Assembly: GCA_030425485.1 (NCBI GenBank)
Contig: JAUIAM010000003.1
Location: 124,001-188,000 of the forward strand
Reading direction: 5' to 3'
From: Verrucomicrobiia bacterium
GTDB taxonomy: Bacteria; Verrucomicrobiota; Verrucomicrobiia; Opitutales; Cerasicoccaceae
DNA: 64,000 bases
Part shown: positions 8,419 to 17,565 of the stretch, in pieces
Layout: every line of letters begins with the position of its first letter
Position numbering within the stretch: the stretch's first letter is position 1
Translations under genes and position numbers: made by a program
Notes under the pieces: generated by a model
Database searches by the model: none
What the model saw: the letters and a program-made list of their open reading frames with translations, nothing else
Told to the model about the DNA's origin: nothing

Positions 8419-10317
8419 ATGTTCTCTATCCATTTCATGTTATCCCTGTCACGTTTGCGTAAGTTTGCACAGGTCCTTTGCCGGAGTGTTATCGTGTTGG
8501 CTTTGTTTCCCCCTGTCTTTGCCCAGGCAGAGACGGTGGGACAGGAGCCACCGGTGCCAAGACCTTCATCGCCGCCGCGTCTTCTGGTTTCCGATTACGG
8601 TGCGGTGGCCGATGATGGCAAGGATGACCGCGAGGCCTTGTCGGCTGCTTTTGAGGCCTGCAAGGAGCTTGATGCGTCGGTCCTGGTCTTCGAATCTGGC
8701 ACCTACGATATCTTCCAGCCTGAGGATGAGCCGACGGACACCATCAGCTTTTTCCTCGAAGACATGCGCAACCTGACGATAGAGGGGAACGGAGCCACGC
8801 TGCTGGCGCGTACCTGGCATCCGCTCTTTCGCATCCATGACAGCCCGAACCTCCATGTTAAAAACCTGACGGTTGACTGCGACCCTGTCCCGCATGCGGC
8901 GGGCGTGGTGGTCGAGCGTGGCGACGGCTGGTTCCTGCTCCGGCTTGACGAAGCGTACCGGAATATGCCGGATGCGACTGTTGACCTGGTGGTCGGGCTC
9001 GATCCTGAAACGAAGATTACACGGCAGATTCCCAATCAGCAGAACTACTTGCTGGCTCAATACTACGACCGTAAGACCGAGCGCGTGTCCCCGGATACTG
9101 TCCGTGTGTTTTTGAGCGAAAAGCCGCGTACGATTAGCGAGTACACGCGGGAAATCGGTGCGCCGGAGGTGGGCTCGTATGTGCTGTTGCGACTGCGTGC
9201 CCGAGGTGCCACTGCCTTCCTTTTTCAAAAATGCGACGACCTGGTGGTCGAGGATGTGACCATTTACTCCGCGCCGGGCATGGGCATCTATGTCCAGCAC
9301 GCGACTAATGCCGTGCTGCGGAGGGTACACGTCGTACCTGGACCGGGTCGCGTGATTTCGACCTGTGTTGACTCCACGCACTTCAATATCTGTCGCGGCA
9401 CGATTGTGATCGAGGATTGTGTTTTCATCGGCCAGATGGATGACGGTTCGAACATGCATAACGCATATATGCGCCTGTACCGGAAAGTGTCTGAGCGGAC
9501 GGTTGAGTTAACCGGAGGACGCGGCTATGCGGCGTTTCAGCCTGACCCTGACCCGCGAGTGGGAGACTTGCTCGAATTCAGTTCCGAGGACAATCCGTAT
9601 GTTGCCGGTTTCGAAGCCCGCATCGTCAGCGTCAGCAGTGTGCCTACGCGTGAGGACGGCAAGGCCAAGCTGTTTACAGTGACACTCGACCGGGATTTCC
9701 CTGATATGCCGGTTGATACGCTTGTCGGAAATGCCACGGCGGTGCCGGACTTGTTTGTCATGCGCAATACTGTGGTGAAAGGAAACCGAGGCATGGCCAT
9801 GCGCGTCAAGACCCGCAACGCGATTATCGAAGACAATTACTTCGAGGACACGTTGGGGCCGGCCCTTTACCTGTCCTGCGAGATGGATAAGAACGTTAAC
9901 GCGGCCGAGGGCATCAGCAACCGCAACATCCTTATCCGCAATAACCACATTGTGCGGGCGGGGGCGATGTTCGGCGAGAACGGCGGTGCCATCCAGGTGA
10001 GAACGGGCTTGGGAAAAAGCTATCCGTTTGTGCACAGGGACATCGTCATCGAGGGCAACACTTTCGAGGATTCTTTCGGCTATGCGGTCCGGATCACCTC
10101 GGCCGATGGTGTCGAGATTTTCGACAACAAGATTATCTTTCCGCAAAATGCGCCGATCTATGTGGATACCTCTCGCGATGTATACGTCGGCGAAAACGAG
10201 TTTGTTTTGAGCGAAGACCAAGCTGAACTCCCAGATGTGAAGCTCGGCCCCGGTAACCTGCTGGATACTATTGAAATCGTGGATAATGAGCGTTTGATCC
10301 TAAACACGACGCTTTAA
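8419..10317 (+). CDS. Secreted right-handed beta-helix glycosidase-like protein (GH110-like)
   Basis: About 632 residues from the ATG at 8419, with an N-terminal signal peptide ending near VFAQA; the in-frame ATG at 8437 is also possible. The start of the mature part (LLVSDYGAVADDGKDDREAL) is the classic opening of a pectate-lyase-like beta-helix. Many short coils such as IIEDNYFEDT, ILIRNNHIV and IVIEGNTF follow. A conserved central segment (DSTHFNICRG and, later, QMDDGSNMHN) is shared with the protein at 18619-20349 (DATHFTCCRG, MMDDPLNVHG). This pattern resembles GH110 alpha-1,3-galactosidases as I remember them, so that family is an inference. It overlaps the pseudopilin start by one base (TAATG). 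Confidence 0.75.
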   Translation: MFSIHFMLSLSRLRKFAQVLCRSVIVLALFPPVFAQAETVGQEPPVPRPSSPPRLLVSDYGAVADDGKDDREALSAAFEACKELDASVLVFESGTYDIFQPEDEPTDTISFFLEDMRNLTIEGNGATLLARTWHPLFRIHDSPNLHVKNLTVDCDPVPHAAGVVVERGDGWFLLRLDEAYRNMPDATVDLVVGLDPETKITRQIPNQQNYLLAQYYDRKTERVSPDTVRVFLSEKPRTISEYTREIGAPEVGSYVLLRLRARGATAFLFQKCDDLVVEDVTIYSAPGMGIYVQHATNAVLRRVHVVPGPGRVISTCVDSTHFNICRGTIVIEDCVFIGQMDDGSNMHNAYMRLYRKVSERTVELTGGRGYAAFQPDPDPRVGDLLEFSSEDNPYVAGFEARIVSVSSVPTREDGKAKLFTVTLDRDFPDMPVDTLVGNATAVPDLFVMRNTVVKGNRGMAMRVKTRNAIIEDNYFEDTLGPALYLSCEMDKNVNAAEGISNRNILIRNNHIVRAGAMFGENGGAIQVRTGLGKSYPFVHRDIVIEGNTFEDSFGYAVRITSADGVEIFDNKIIFPQNAPIYVDTSRDVYVGENEFVLSEDQAELPDVKLGPGNLLDTIEIVDNERLILNTTL

Positions 10318-11021
10318 TGCGAGCGCCGTTTCCCCACCGCCCCATGAAGACCCGACGTGCTTTTTCCCTTATCGAGACTATTACCGTGATGGCGGTCATT
10401 GCCGTCCTGGCACTTATTCTCATAACGGTTATTGGGAGAGTAAAGGCGACGGCTCGGAGCACGACCTGTCTGAGCAACCTGCGTCAGGTGCATGTCGGTA
10501 TCATGGGCTACGTCAACGACAACGACGGGTACTTCCCGGCTGTGAATATGCGGCCGAACGGACAAGGCCCATGGGTCCAGTGGTGGCGCCTGGTCCAGCC
10601 CTATATGGGCGCCGACAATATCAACGGTTTCAAAGCCTATAAGACACAGCAGTGCCCCGAGGTGGTCGAGATCGCCAAGGAGGTCATGCAACGTAACGAC
10701 GCCGACATTCTCCCAAATTACGGATTAAACTACATGCTAGGCTTGCAGAGTAACAGCCTGGGTGCCTTGCGAGGTCAAAGCGTTCGGCTCAGTTATGTCG
10801 AAGAACCGTCTCAAACGCTGCTGGCCGGTGACAATGGTGTCGGAGTTACCTCTCCGATGGCTCCGTTAGCTCCGGATAGGGTGTTCTTGTATGGCGACAA
10901 GCACCCCAACGGGTCCAACTTTGTTTGGATCGACGGTCATGTTTCCACATGGCAAGATGTAAGCACGCTGGCAGAGGAGCCCTACGCGCCTGGCGGCGAG
11001 AAAGATGTATGGACGCCTTAA
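10317..11021 (+). CDS. Type II pseudopilin-like protein with H-X9-DG motif
   Basis: 234 residues. The N terminus has a prepilin peptidase site in RRAFSLIET followed by a hydrophobic helix (TVMAVIAVLALILITVI). The globular part ends in HPNGSNFVWIDGHV, the H-X9-DG signature of prepilin-type proteins abundant in Verrucomicrobia, Planctomycetes and Lentisphaerae. It would be cleaved by PilD-like peptidase and may form part of a surface or secretion pseudopilus. The ATG at 10317 overlaps the beta-helix stop; ATG 10344, 27 bases later, gives a shorter leader and is equally plausible. Two similar proteins lie at 35712 and 61413, each near a PEP-CTERM gene. Confidence 0.85.
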   Translation: MRAPFPHRPMKTRRAFSLIETITVMAVIAVLALILITVIGRVKATARSTTCLSNLRQVHVGIMGYVNDNDGYFPAVNMRPNGQGPWVQWWRLVQPYMGADNINGFKAYKTQQCPEVVEIAKEVMQRNDADILPNYGLNYMLGLQSNSLGALRGQSVRLSYVEEPSQTLLAGDNGVGVTSPMAPLAPDRVFLYGDKHPNGSNFVWIDGHVSTWQDVSTLAEEPYAPGGEKDVWTP

Positions 11022-11164
11022 GCGTAAGGATGGCCTGTCTAACATTGGTACCTCTTCATCGCTAGTTGTGTCTCATGCAGAGCAGAACCGCCCACGGGCA
11101 TAATCGCGTCACGGAAGCAGTCGAAGCCTTGCGCCTGTAACCCATTAAGAATGACGAAATAATC

Positions 11165-14100
11165 ATGCTTTTGCTAAACACACTGAAGTCGAAGGCGCGA
11201 CTGGCGCATTGTATTGTGGTATTTTCTTGTACCGTTACAGGTTGCAAAGCGGAAATGCCAGATCCAACCGCAACGATAGATGAGGGGGCACGCCCAAGCT
11301 TTGATTTTCGCCCTGTGGCAGACCCTGCCGAGGCACGGGGGGACGCTTTCCCCATGGCGGTCTTCATTGAGGGCGAGACCGATTACCCGCCCGTCGTTCA
11401 TATTGCAGTGACGCCCGCGCTGCCCGAGGGCACGCCCTTAACGGCAAGGTGCTACAACTTCTGGGATGAGGAGGTCGGTTCCGTCGAGGTGCGCGCAGCG
11501 GGGGAGGGACGCTACAGCCTGCATCCCGACGTCGAAGACATCGGATGGTACCGTCTCGAGCTTGCGGCGGACGAGTGGGTCCAACTGCGGAGAATCCCCG
11601 GCGATGAGCGTTCACTGGAAACGTATCCGTTTCTTCCCTTTGCCATCGTCCCGTTTCCGCACTCAGAAGACACTTATCCGCATACGCCCTTTGGGATCGA
11701 TACCGGCCCGGGCCTGGGCGCGACTTGGATGCCTCCGGCCGATTGGCTGGCTGAGATGTCCTGGTTAACCGGATGCCGCTGGGTGCGCGACCGTATGATA
11801 TGGACAAAGACCAATCCGGCTCGTGATACCTTCGTCTGGGAGTCGGTCGAACCCAGTGCACGGCTTTTTGGTGAGTATGGCATGCGCGTGCTACAGCTGT
11901 TCGCGCGCCCGGTGCCCAAGTGGATACAGCCCGAGGGTGGCTCGATGAGCAGTTACCCGGAAGACTTGCGCGACGCCTATAATTACGCTTACCAGGCAAC
12001 CTTCGTGCTGGCTCCCGACGTGCAGGCCTTCGAGATTTGGAACGAACACGACATCGGGCACTATGCCGATGAGCCGCCCGATGCCTTTGCTGCCGTTACC
12101 AAGGCCATGGCCCTGGGCATTCATGCCGCCTGTGTGGATATGGGGATGGGCGAGGAGCGTACACTCGCTCTGCTCGGGCCTTTCGCGCGGCATCCTGAAG
12201 TGGGCGGCTATGCCCGCACGCTCGGTGCCAATGAGATTTCTCCCTATCTGGATGCCTACAGCTTTCATACCTATCAGCCGGTTGGGGACGCCATGTTCGG
12301 CCGTGTGTTGGATACCCACCTGCAGGTAAGCCGTGAGCTGGGCTTTCCGCCACCCACGGCTACGGACTATACCGTCTGGCTCACCGAAACGGGCAAGCCT
12401 TACGGGCGCAACGAAATCCCCGAGCCCCGCAAAGCCATGGAGCAACAACTGACTTATCTTTTCGAGAGCTACATGAAGTCATTGAGTAAAGGGGTTTCGC
12501 CGGTATTCACGTTTTGGCTGACGCCCTATTACGGTTCGCGATTCAGTAAGCCGGAAGACCGGATCTTGCTGCAATTCGGCATTACGGACTCTAACTGGGC
12601 GCCGTTGCCGACCTATGCCGCGCTCGCCACCATGGCGTATGAACTCGGCGAAGCCCGATTGATAAACCAGTTCGCGGAAGGTGAAAATCGTATTTATATT
12701 TTCGATACAGATGGCGAAGGCGAGCAGTTGGTTGCCTTTGTCCTTCCGCCTGCGCAGTCCGCCGGGTCAGAGACACCTCTGCGCCTACATGGCCTGGAGG
12801 CCGACTGCGAGGTAATCGACGCGATGGGTACCCCGCTCAGCGTTTTGAAGGATGCGGAGGGCTTCATTGTCGAGTCCCACGGCTTTCCGGTCTACGTTAA
12901 GAATCCGCCTCTGGCCTGGCTGTATGCCGAAGGGAGTGAGTCCGGCGATAAAGCTATTACCTCCGCTGATGAAAGTGATGAGGCAGCCTCGGACGGGGAT
13001 ATCAACCTCGACGTGGTGCTCCGTGTTGTCTACCCGCGCGGCTATATTGACAAGGATGCCAGGCGGGTTGAATCCAATTGGGACGGACTCAACTCCAATT
13101 GGACGCCGCGTGGTTATCTCTATACGCCAGGAGAGACCATCGAGGCCTCAATGGACGTGTACAATTTCAGCAAGGAAACGCAGGCCGGCAGTCTGACCCC
13201 GGATTTTCCACCGGGCTACAAGGTGGCGATGGATTCAGAGACGGTAACGGTTCCTTCGATGGGGCGTGTCACCGTGAAGCTGGCGATTACGACTCCGCCA
13301 ACTCCGCCCGATGCTGATGAGGAAACGGCTCCGTTGTGGGTCATGCGCGGGCAGTTTTCCGGTAGAACCGTTACGCCGAGCGCGTCTCAGTGGCATGCGC
13401 GTCCTGCGCCTCAGGCTTCCCTTGCTCGGCCACCCATCCGGCAAAAGGCCTACGTCTTTGCCTTGGCGGACGAACTTGAGCCGACACGAAGTGTGTCCTA
13501 CAAGCAGGAGCAGGACGGGCGCGGGCTGAGGCTTCACCTGTTTGAGCCGGACGATTCCACGATGACGGGTTTGCGTCCCTGCTTGGTCGTTTTTCATGGA
13601 GGAGGGTGGACGGGTGGTTCGCCCCGGATGGTTTATCCATTTGCCCAATGGGCGGCGTCCCAGGGGATGGTGGGGATCAGTGTTGAATACCGTTTGTCCC
13701 AAATGCAGCCGGATGAAGCTCCGACGGTATTCGATTCAGTGGCGGACGCCCGCTCCGCCATGCGCTATGTCCTTTCGCATGCGGATGAGCTGGGGGTTGA
13801 TCCCGATCGTGTGGTCGTCTGTGGTGCTTCCGCCGGTGGGCATCTTGCGGTGGCCACGACAATGTTTCCGCAAATCAACGCCCCCGGGGACGACCTTGGC
13901 GTTTCGCCCGCGCCTGCGGCCATGATTCTGCTCTCGCCGGTTCTGGACACATCTGCCAAGGGTTACGGCACTGCCAAGATTGGCGAGCGCTGGGCCGAGC
14001 TCTCACCGCTTGAGCAGGTCAAAGGCGACCTGCCGCCAACGGTTATCTTTCACGGGACGGGGGATTCGGTCACGCCATTTTCCGGTGCGCAGGCCTTTCA

Positions 14101-14248
14101 ATTCGCTATGCTCGAAGCCGGTAATGATTGTGAGTTGGTTGCGGTCGAGAAGGGCATCCACACGTACATGTTCAAGGACGAAAACCGCTACCGCGAAACG
14201 CTGGTGCGCATGGAAGGCTTCCTGCGAAATCACGGCTTGCTTCCCTGA
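11165..14248 (+). CDS. Lipoprotein fusing a clan GH-A glycosidase with an alpha/beta-hydrolase esterase
   Basis: 1027 residues. The lipobox VTGC puts the lipidated Cys at 27, so the protein is probably anchored in the cell envelope. Residues ~170-560 form a TIM-barrel glycosidase. E294 in EIWNEHD fits the acid/base and E408 in WLTETG the nucleophile of clan GH-A (GH39/GH5-like layout). A beta-rich linker covers about 640-750. Residues ~770-1027 are an alpha/beta-hydrolase of the BD-FAE/acetyl-xylan-esterase type: oxyanion HGGGW at 811-815, nucleophile S889 in GASAGG, D967 in GTGD and H999 in GIHTY. One protein could therefore remove acyl groups and cleave the backbone. It is a separate unit 143 bases after the pseudopilin. 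The family number and substrate are not assigned. Confidence 0.82.
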   Translation: MLLLNTLKSKARLAHCIVVFSCTVTGCKAEMPDPTATIDEGARPSFDFRPVADPAEARGDAFPMAVFIEGETDYPPVVHIAVTPALPEGTPLTARCYNFWDEEVGSVEVRAAGEGRYSLHPDVEDIGWYRLELAADEWVQLRRIPGDERSLETYPFLPFAIVPFPHSEDTYPHTPFGIDTGPGLGATWMPPADWLAEMSWLTGCRWVRDRMIWTKTNPARDTFVWESVEPSARLFGEYGMRVLQLFARPVPKWIQPEGGSMSSYPEDLRDAYNYAYQATFVLAPDVQAFEIWNEHDIGHYADEPPDAFAAVTKAMALGIHAACVDMGMGEERTLALLGPFARHPEVGGYARTLGANEISPYLDAYSFHTYQPVGDAMFGRVLDTHLQVSRELGFPPPTATDYTVWLTETGKPYGRNEIPEPRKAMEQQLTYLFESYMKSLSKGVSPVFTFWLTPYYGSRFSKPEDRILLQFGITDSNWAPLPTYAALATMAYELGEARLINQFAEGENRIYIFDTDGEGEQLVAFVLPPAQSAGSETPLRLHGLEADCEVIDAMGTPLSVLKDAEGFIVESHGFPVYVKNPPLAWLYAEGSESGDKAITSADESDEAASDGDINLDVVLRVVYPRGYIDKDARRVESNWDGLNSNWTPRGYLYTPGETIEASMDVYNFSKETQAGSLTPDFPPGYKVAMDSETVTVPSMGRVTVKLAITTPPTPPDADEETAPLWVMRGQFSGRTVTPSASQWHARPAPQASLARPPIRQKAYVFALADELEPTRSVSYKQEQDGRGLRLHLFEPDDSTMTGLRPCLVVFHGGGWTGGSPRMVYPFAQWAASQGMVGISVEYRLSQMQPDEAPTVFDSVADARSAMRYVLSHADELGVDPDRVVVCGASAGGHLAVATTMFPQINAPGDDLGVSPAPAAMILLSPVLDTSAKGYGTAKIGERWAELSPLEQVKGDLPPTVIFHGTGDSVTPFSGAQAFQFAMLEAGNDCELVAVEKGIHTYMFKDENRYRETLVRMEGFLRNHGLLP

Positions 14249-14444
14249 TGCCGAAGCCGCCGCCCAGCAGGCATATTGCGAGGGCTTGTTCAGATAAACG
14301 CTCAATGAGGCAGTAAATGGATCTTTTCGGTCTGGACTCGACGCTTTTCGACTCGATGAATCTTGATTCACCCTGTCTCAAAACCTCAATCCAGCCACGA
14401 AAAATCCCTCATTTTTCCATCTTTTCCGTTTGTCTGAACAGGCC

Positions 14445-15335
14445 CTAAGAAATGGTTCCAACGTTTCTGCCGTTGGCCAGCGCGTGTGCCTCTGCCTTGT
14501 CCAGGGAAACAACGGTCTGCTCCTGCTCGGCCCCATAGCCTTCGAACGTTTTTGCGAGTTCCCGAATGCCGTTGAGCATGACGCGTGTGTCGCCGCCGGG
14601 GCAGATTAACTGTGCGCCGAGCGCGCGGACTTTCTGGTAGTGTTCCCGGCCGATGCCGAGCGTACCCCACCATTTGCTATGCCGCTGGCAGGCCTTTGCC
14701 ACCGTTTCCATGGCGTGCATGACGCGCGGGTGGTTCAGTTGTCCGAGATGACCGATGCGATGTGCGAAGTCTCCCGGCCCAAAAAAGATAGCGTTTACGC
14801 CGGGTGTGGCAATGATCTCGTCTACCTTCTCCAACGCCTCCTCGGTTTCTACCTGGCAAAGAATGGCAACTTCAGTGTTCTGGTAACTTACATATTCTGC
14901 CGCGGATATCGTGCCGTAGCGGGCGTCGACTCCGCCGCCGTTCCAGCCTCGCTGGCCGGTAGTCTCTCCTTCCCGAGGGGATGGGTTGTTAAACTTGGCC
15001 CAGCGAACAATATTGGCCGCTTCCTCCGCATTTTCGACCATCGCGCACATGATTGCGCCGACACCCGTTTCCAGGACGCGCTGGACATTCTGGTAGTTGG
15101 TTGCTTTAAAACGCGCGATGGTTGTCATCCGGTGCGCATGCGCGACCATGTTCAGGGTGGCGAGCTGGCGTATCGGGATATCGAAATGCTCCAGATCGAA
15201 CCAGATAGCTGGAAAATGTCCGGTTTCTCCAACGAAGTCGATATGTCGGGTTGTCGCGTGATTACCACAGACGTAGACATTTTGAACCTTCCCGGCGCTG
15301 ATATCGGCCAGGAGTCTATTTGGATGCAAAGGCAT
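14445..15335 (-). CDS. HpcH/HpaI family aldolase (2-keto-3-deoxy sugar-acid aldolase-like)
   Basis: 296 residues, a TIM-barrel class II aldolase of the HpcH/HpaI family. Metal ligands are E163 (CQVETEEA) and D189 (FFGPGDFA); R75 (TIARFK) would bind the pyruvate moiety, and WFDLEH (45-50) is the usual second-strand motif. The family cleaves 2-keto-3-deoxy acids such as 2-keto-3-deoxy-rhamnonate to pyruvate and an aldehyde. With the dehydratase at 4086 and the dehydrogenase at 5214 it completes a plausible non-phosphorylated route. It is transcribed alone, convergent with the glycosidase-esterase gene. Its insertion around residues 118-140 (SPREGETTGQRGW) is longer than in the shortest family members. 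Confidence 0.87.
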   Translation of the reverse strand: MPLHPNRLLADISAGKVQNVYVCGNHATTRHIDFVGETGHFPAIWFDLEHFDIPIRQLATLNMVAHAHRMTTIARFKATNYQNVQRVLETGVGAIMCAMVENAEEAANIVRWAKFNNPSPREGETTGQRGWNGGGVDARYGTISAAEYVSYQNTEVAILCQVETEEALEKVDEIIATPGVNAIFFGPGDFAHRIGHLGQLNHPRVMHAMETVAKACQRHSKWWGTLGIGREHYQKVRALGAQLICPGGDTRVMLNGIRELAKTFEGYGAEQEQTVVSLDKAEAHALANGRNVGTIS

Positions 15336-15676
15336 GTATGATAATCCATCTAAAATAAGATGCTACAGCAAGTGGCGTGAGCTGGATTCAAAATGTGACC
15401 TCTTCTGTTTGGGAAATTGCCTGGATCACAGGCAATCTATTTTGTCCGAATCCAGACGGAATACTCAGGAATAGGGACAGCTCAATCTCTTCAAATTATG
15501 CAACGCGCAGAGCAGTCAATTTCTGAGTTTGCAAGACCACGCGAGAAATTTTCAAACTCCGAAATAGTATAGTCCTCTTAGACTAGCCATTTTCAAGCAG
15601 CGATTGGTATTGAATTGATTTGGATTAAAGCCATTTATCATCTTTTGAAAATACCTGAATAATCTACAACTAAAAA

Positions 15677-15738
15677 ACAACCGACATTCGTAACTATCTC
15701 ACTAGCAACACTTCGTTCGATCCCGATCGGCTCCACCA
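15677..15738 (+). repeat. att-like direct repeat B (tRNA-Ala/tmRNA 3' end)
   Basis: It shares with copy C an almost identical run from ATTCGTAACTATCTCACT through the terminal CTCCACCA. The tRNA-like part has the T-loop TTCGATC, the 3' T-stem strand CCGAT, the acceptor strand CGGCTCC and ACCA, matching tRNA-Ala or tmRNA ends. The upstream T-stem half (CTTCG) does not pair, so the tRNA is incomplete. It is in the same orientation as A and C and marks the left edge of the LacI-regulated locus. Confidence 0.65.
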
Positions 15739-16034
15739 ATATTGTCGATGTCGGAAGCTGTGTGCAGTCGCACTTTCCTGACATTCAGGTTTTGACGATT
15801 TAGTTCCTGGGGTACTTTGGCAGGAAGGCCGAACGATCTACTTCGCATTCCATGTGCGACACACACACACTCGTACCAGTACCGAATCACATTGACCCTG
15901 CGGTACTGGCGCCCGCGAGTGTAAATTTTCTGGATGCCTCCTGGCGACCAGTGATCAGGCGTGCAGCTTTTCTAGAAGGCTTTTTCTCACGCGAATAGTG
16001 CACGATATGTTTTTGTTTGACTTATATGATTGTA

Positions 16035-16052
16035 ATGGAAAACGTTTTCCAT
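16035..16052. promoter_or_regulatory. LacI-family operator 1 (perfect 18-bp palindrome)
   Basis: The sequence is ATGGAAAACGTTTTCCAT with the CG centre typical of LacI-family sites. It lies 64 bases before the ATG of the sugar transporter and 5 bases after a TATGAT hexamer, so bound repressor would cover the transcription start. The likely ligand is the LacI regulator encoded at 17566-18597. Confidence 0.85.
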
Positions 16053-16116
16053 TTTTGGGGAATAACCGTATCTTCCTCAATTCACCTCCATTGCTATCTT
16101 TCTCCCGCGTTCCCCC

Positions 16117-17541
16117 ATGAAAAGCTCTGAAACCTTGAAGAACAAAGATAAGATACCCTTTCCGCAGAAAATTGCTTTCGCATTCGGAGGGAAGATGAGC
16201 TACCTGGCGACTGATATGTTGACGGGCATTCTGTGGATGCCGTTCTTCAATATCGGTTTGGGGATCAGCCCGATTACGCTTGGGCTAATTCTAATGGGCT
16301 TGCGTGCGTGGGACGCGATTACCGACCCGGTCGTCGGGAATTTATCGGATAACACGCGGACGCGCTGGGGGCGTCGTCGTCCCTTCATGTTTGTTGGAGC
16401 CATCGCAACGGGGCTGCTTTATCCCTTTTTATGGCAGGTGCCGGGCACTTGGAGCGAGGGGCATACCGCGCTGTACCTGCTGGTCTTTGGGTGCTTTTTC
16501 TATACCTGTTTTACGGTGTGGTCGATGCCTTACTACAGCCTGCAGCTTGAACTGACACCGGACTATGATGAGCGAACACGCCTGACGGCGTGGATGGCCT
16601 TGTTCTCCAAGCTCGTGTCTCTCGGCGGTGGGTGGACGCTCGCGCTGTTGAGCAGTTCCTGGTTTGCGGACCCCTACACCGGTAAACCAGACATCGTAAA
16701 TGGCATGCAGACGTGCAGTTGGTTCATGGGCATGCTCATCATTGTCATGGGGTTGCTCCCGGCGTTATTTGTGCGTGAGCGTTACTATAAGGCTGATGCG
16801 GCCAAGCAGAGCCGGATGCCGTTCTGGAAGAGTATGAAGGAATCGGTTACATGCCGTCCGCTCTGGTGTCTGATCGGTGCATCGTTTTTTGTCGTGCTGG
16901 GAACCACCTCGATTTCCGGCCTGAACCAGTACCTGTACATCTATTTTCTGGGCGGAGGTGACTTGTCAAAAGCTTCTATCATACTGGGGTTGAGGACGAG
17001 TGTCCTCATTGCGACAAGTATCCTGCTCATTCCTGTTTGGACGTGGCTTGGGGAGCGTTTTGACAAAAAGTCCATGGTTTTGACCACCTTGTGCATCAGT
17101 ATCTTCGGGCACCTGCTTAACATTTGGCTGATGCGTCCAGACATGCCTTACCTTCAATTCATCTCGGCGGTGTTTGAGTCCGGTTCCATCTCAGCCTTAT
17201 GGTTGTTTCTTCCCTCGATGAAGGCCGATGTCGCAGACTATGACGAGCGGCAGACCAAACATCGACGCGAGGGTTCGCTCAATGCCGTATTCTCCTGGTT
17301 CATCAAAGTGAGTTCGACGCTCGCCGTTGGCCTCAGTGGCTATGTCTTGAGTGTATCGGGGTTCGCTTCTGAAATTGAGGTCCAACCACCCGAGGTGCTT
17401 AGTAAGATGTTCAATATCTACCTTGTTCTCCCGGTTATCTTCTGGTTGCTCGCCTTGGCATGCATCCTGGCCTATCCGCTGAGTCGCGCCAAAATGAGCG
17501 CACTCCGGACCGAACTGGAAGCCATGCGCGGTAAGGTGTAA
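16117..17541 (+). CDS. GPH-family (MelB-like) glycoside/cation symporter
   Basis: 474 residues with about 12 membrane segments. The family signature is present after TM2: DAITDPVVGNLSDNTRTRWG, where the Asp residues and the Arg-rich loop are characteristic of glycoside-pentoside-hexuronide cation symporters. The second-half motif DYDERQTKHRREG matches the loop before TM11. It would import mono- or oligosaccharides with Na+ or H+. It is the first gene of block 2, with a LacI operator directly upstream. It is convergent with the LacI gene, leaving a 24-base gap. It is the only transporter in the block, so it is the likely route for sulfated oligosaccharides or their products. Confidence 0.9.
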   Translation: MKSSETLKNKDKIPFPQKIAFAFGGKMSYLATDMLTGILWMPFFNIGLGISPITLGLILMGLRAWDAITDPVVGNLSDNTRTRWGRRRPFMFVGAIATGLLYPFLWQVPGTWSEGHTALYLLVFGCFFYTCFTVWSMPYYSLQLELTPDYDERTRLTAWMALFSKLVSLGGGWTLALLSSSWFADPYTGKPDIVNGMQTCSWFMGMLIIVMGLLPALFVRERYYKADAAKQSRMPFWKSMKESVTCRPLWCLIGASFFVVLGTTSISGLNQYLYIYFLGGGDLSKASIILGLRTSVLIATSILLIPVWTWLGERFDKKSMVLTTLCISIFGHLLNIWLMRPDMPYLQFISAVFESGSISALWLFLPSMKADVADYDERQTKHRREGSLNAVFSWFIKVSSTLAVGLSGYVLSVSGFASEIEVQPPEVLSKMFNIYLVLPVIFWLLALACILAYPLSRAKMSALRTELEAMRGKV

Positions 17542-17565
17542 ACAAGCTTATTGCCAGCGCGGTAC

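Larger units (their letters stand above)
15336..16116. other. Intergenic stretch with repeat B and LacI operator
   Basis: These 781 bases lack a recognisable gene. The first 340 bases are AT-rich with scattered stop codons. Repeat B occupies 15677-15738. The following 300 bases contain a short minus-strand frame that reads through the tRNA-like end and is not a gene, plus a CA-dinucleotide run near 15857. A TATGAT hexamer (16025-16030) and the operator at 16035-16052 form the likely promoter region of the transporter gene. Confidence 0.6.

Noticed and set aside
8566-9459. 297-codon minus-strand frame opposite the beta-helix gene
   Set aside because: It is antisense to a gene with a signal peptide and conserved motifs and shows no recognisable domain.
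15857-15872. CA-dinucleotide run as a phase-variable repeat
   Set aside because: It is only about six units long and not in or next to a coding sequence.
15702-15890. Minus-strand frame containing GGADRDRT
   Set aside because: This peptide is the well-known translation of the complementary strand of a tRNA 3' end and is a ghost frame over repeat B.
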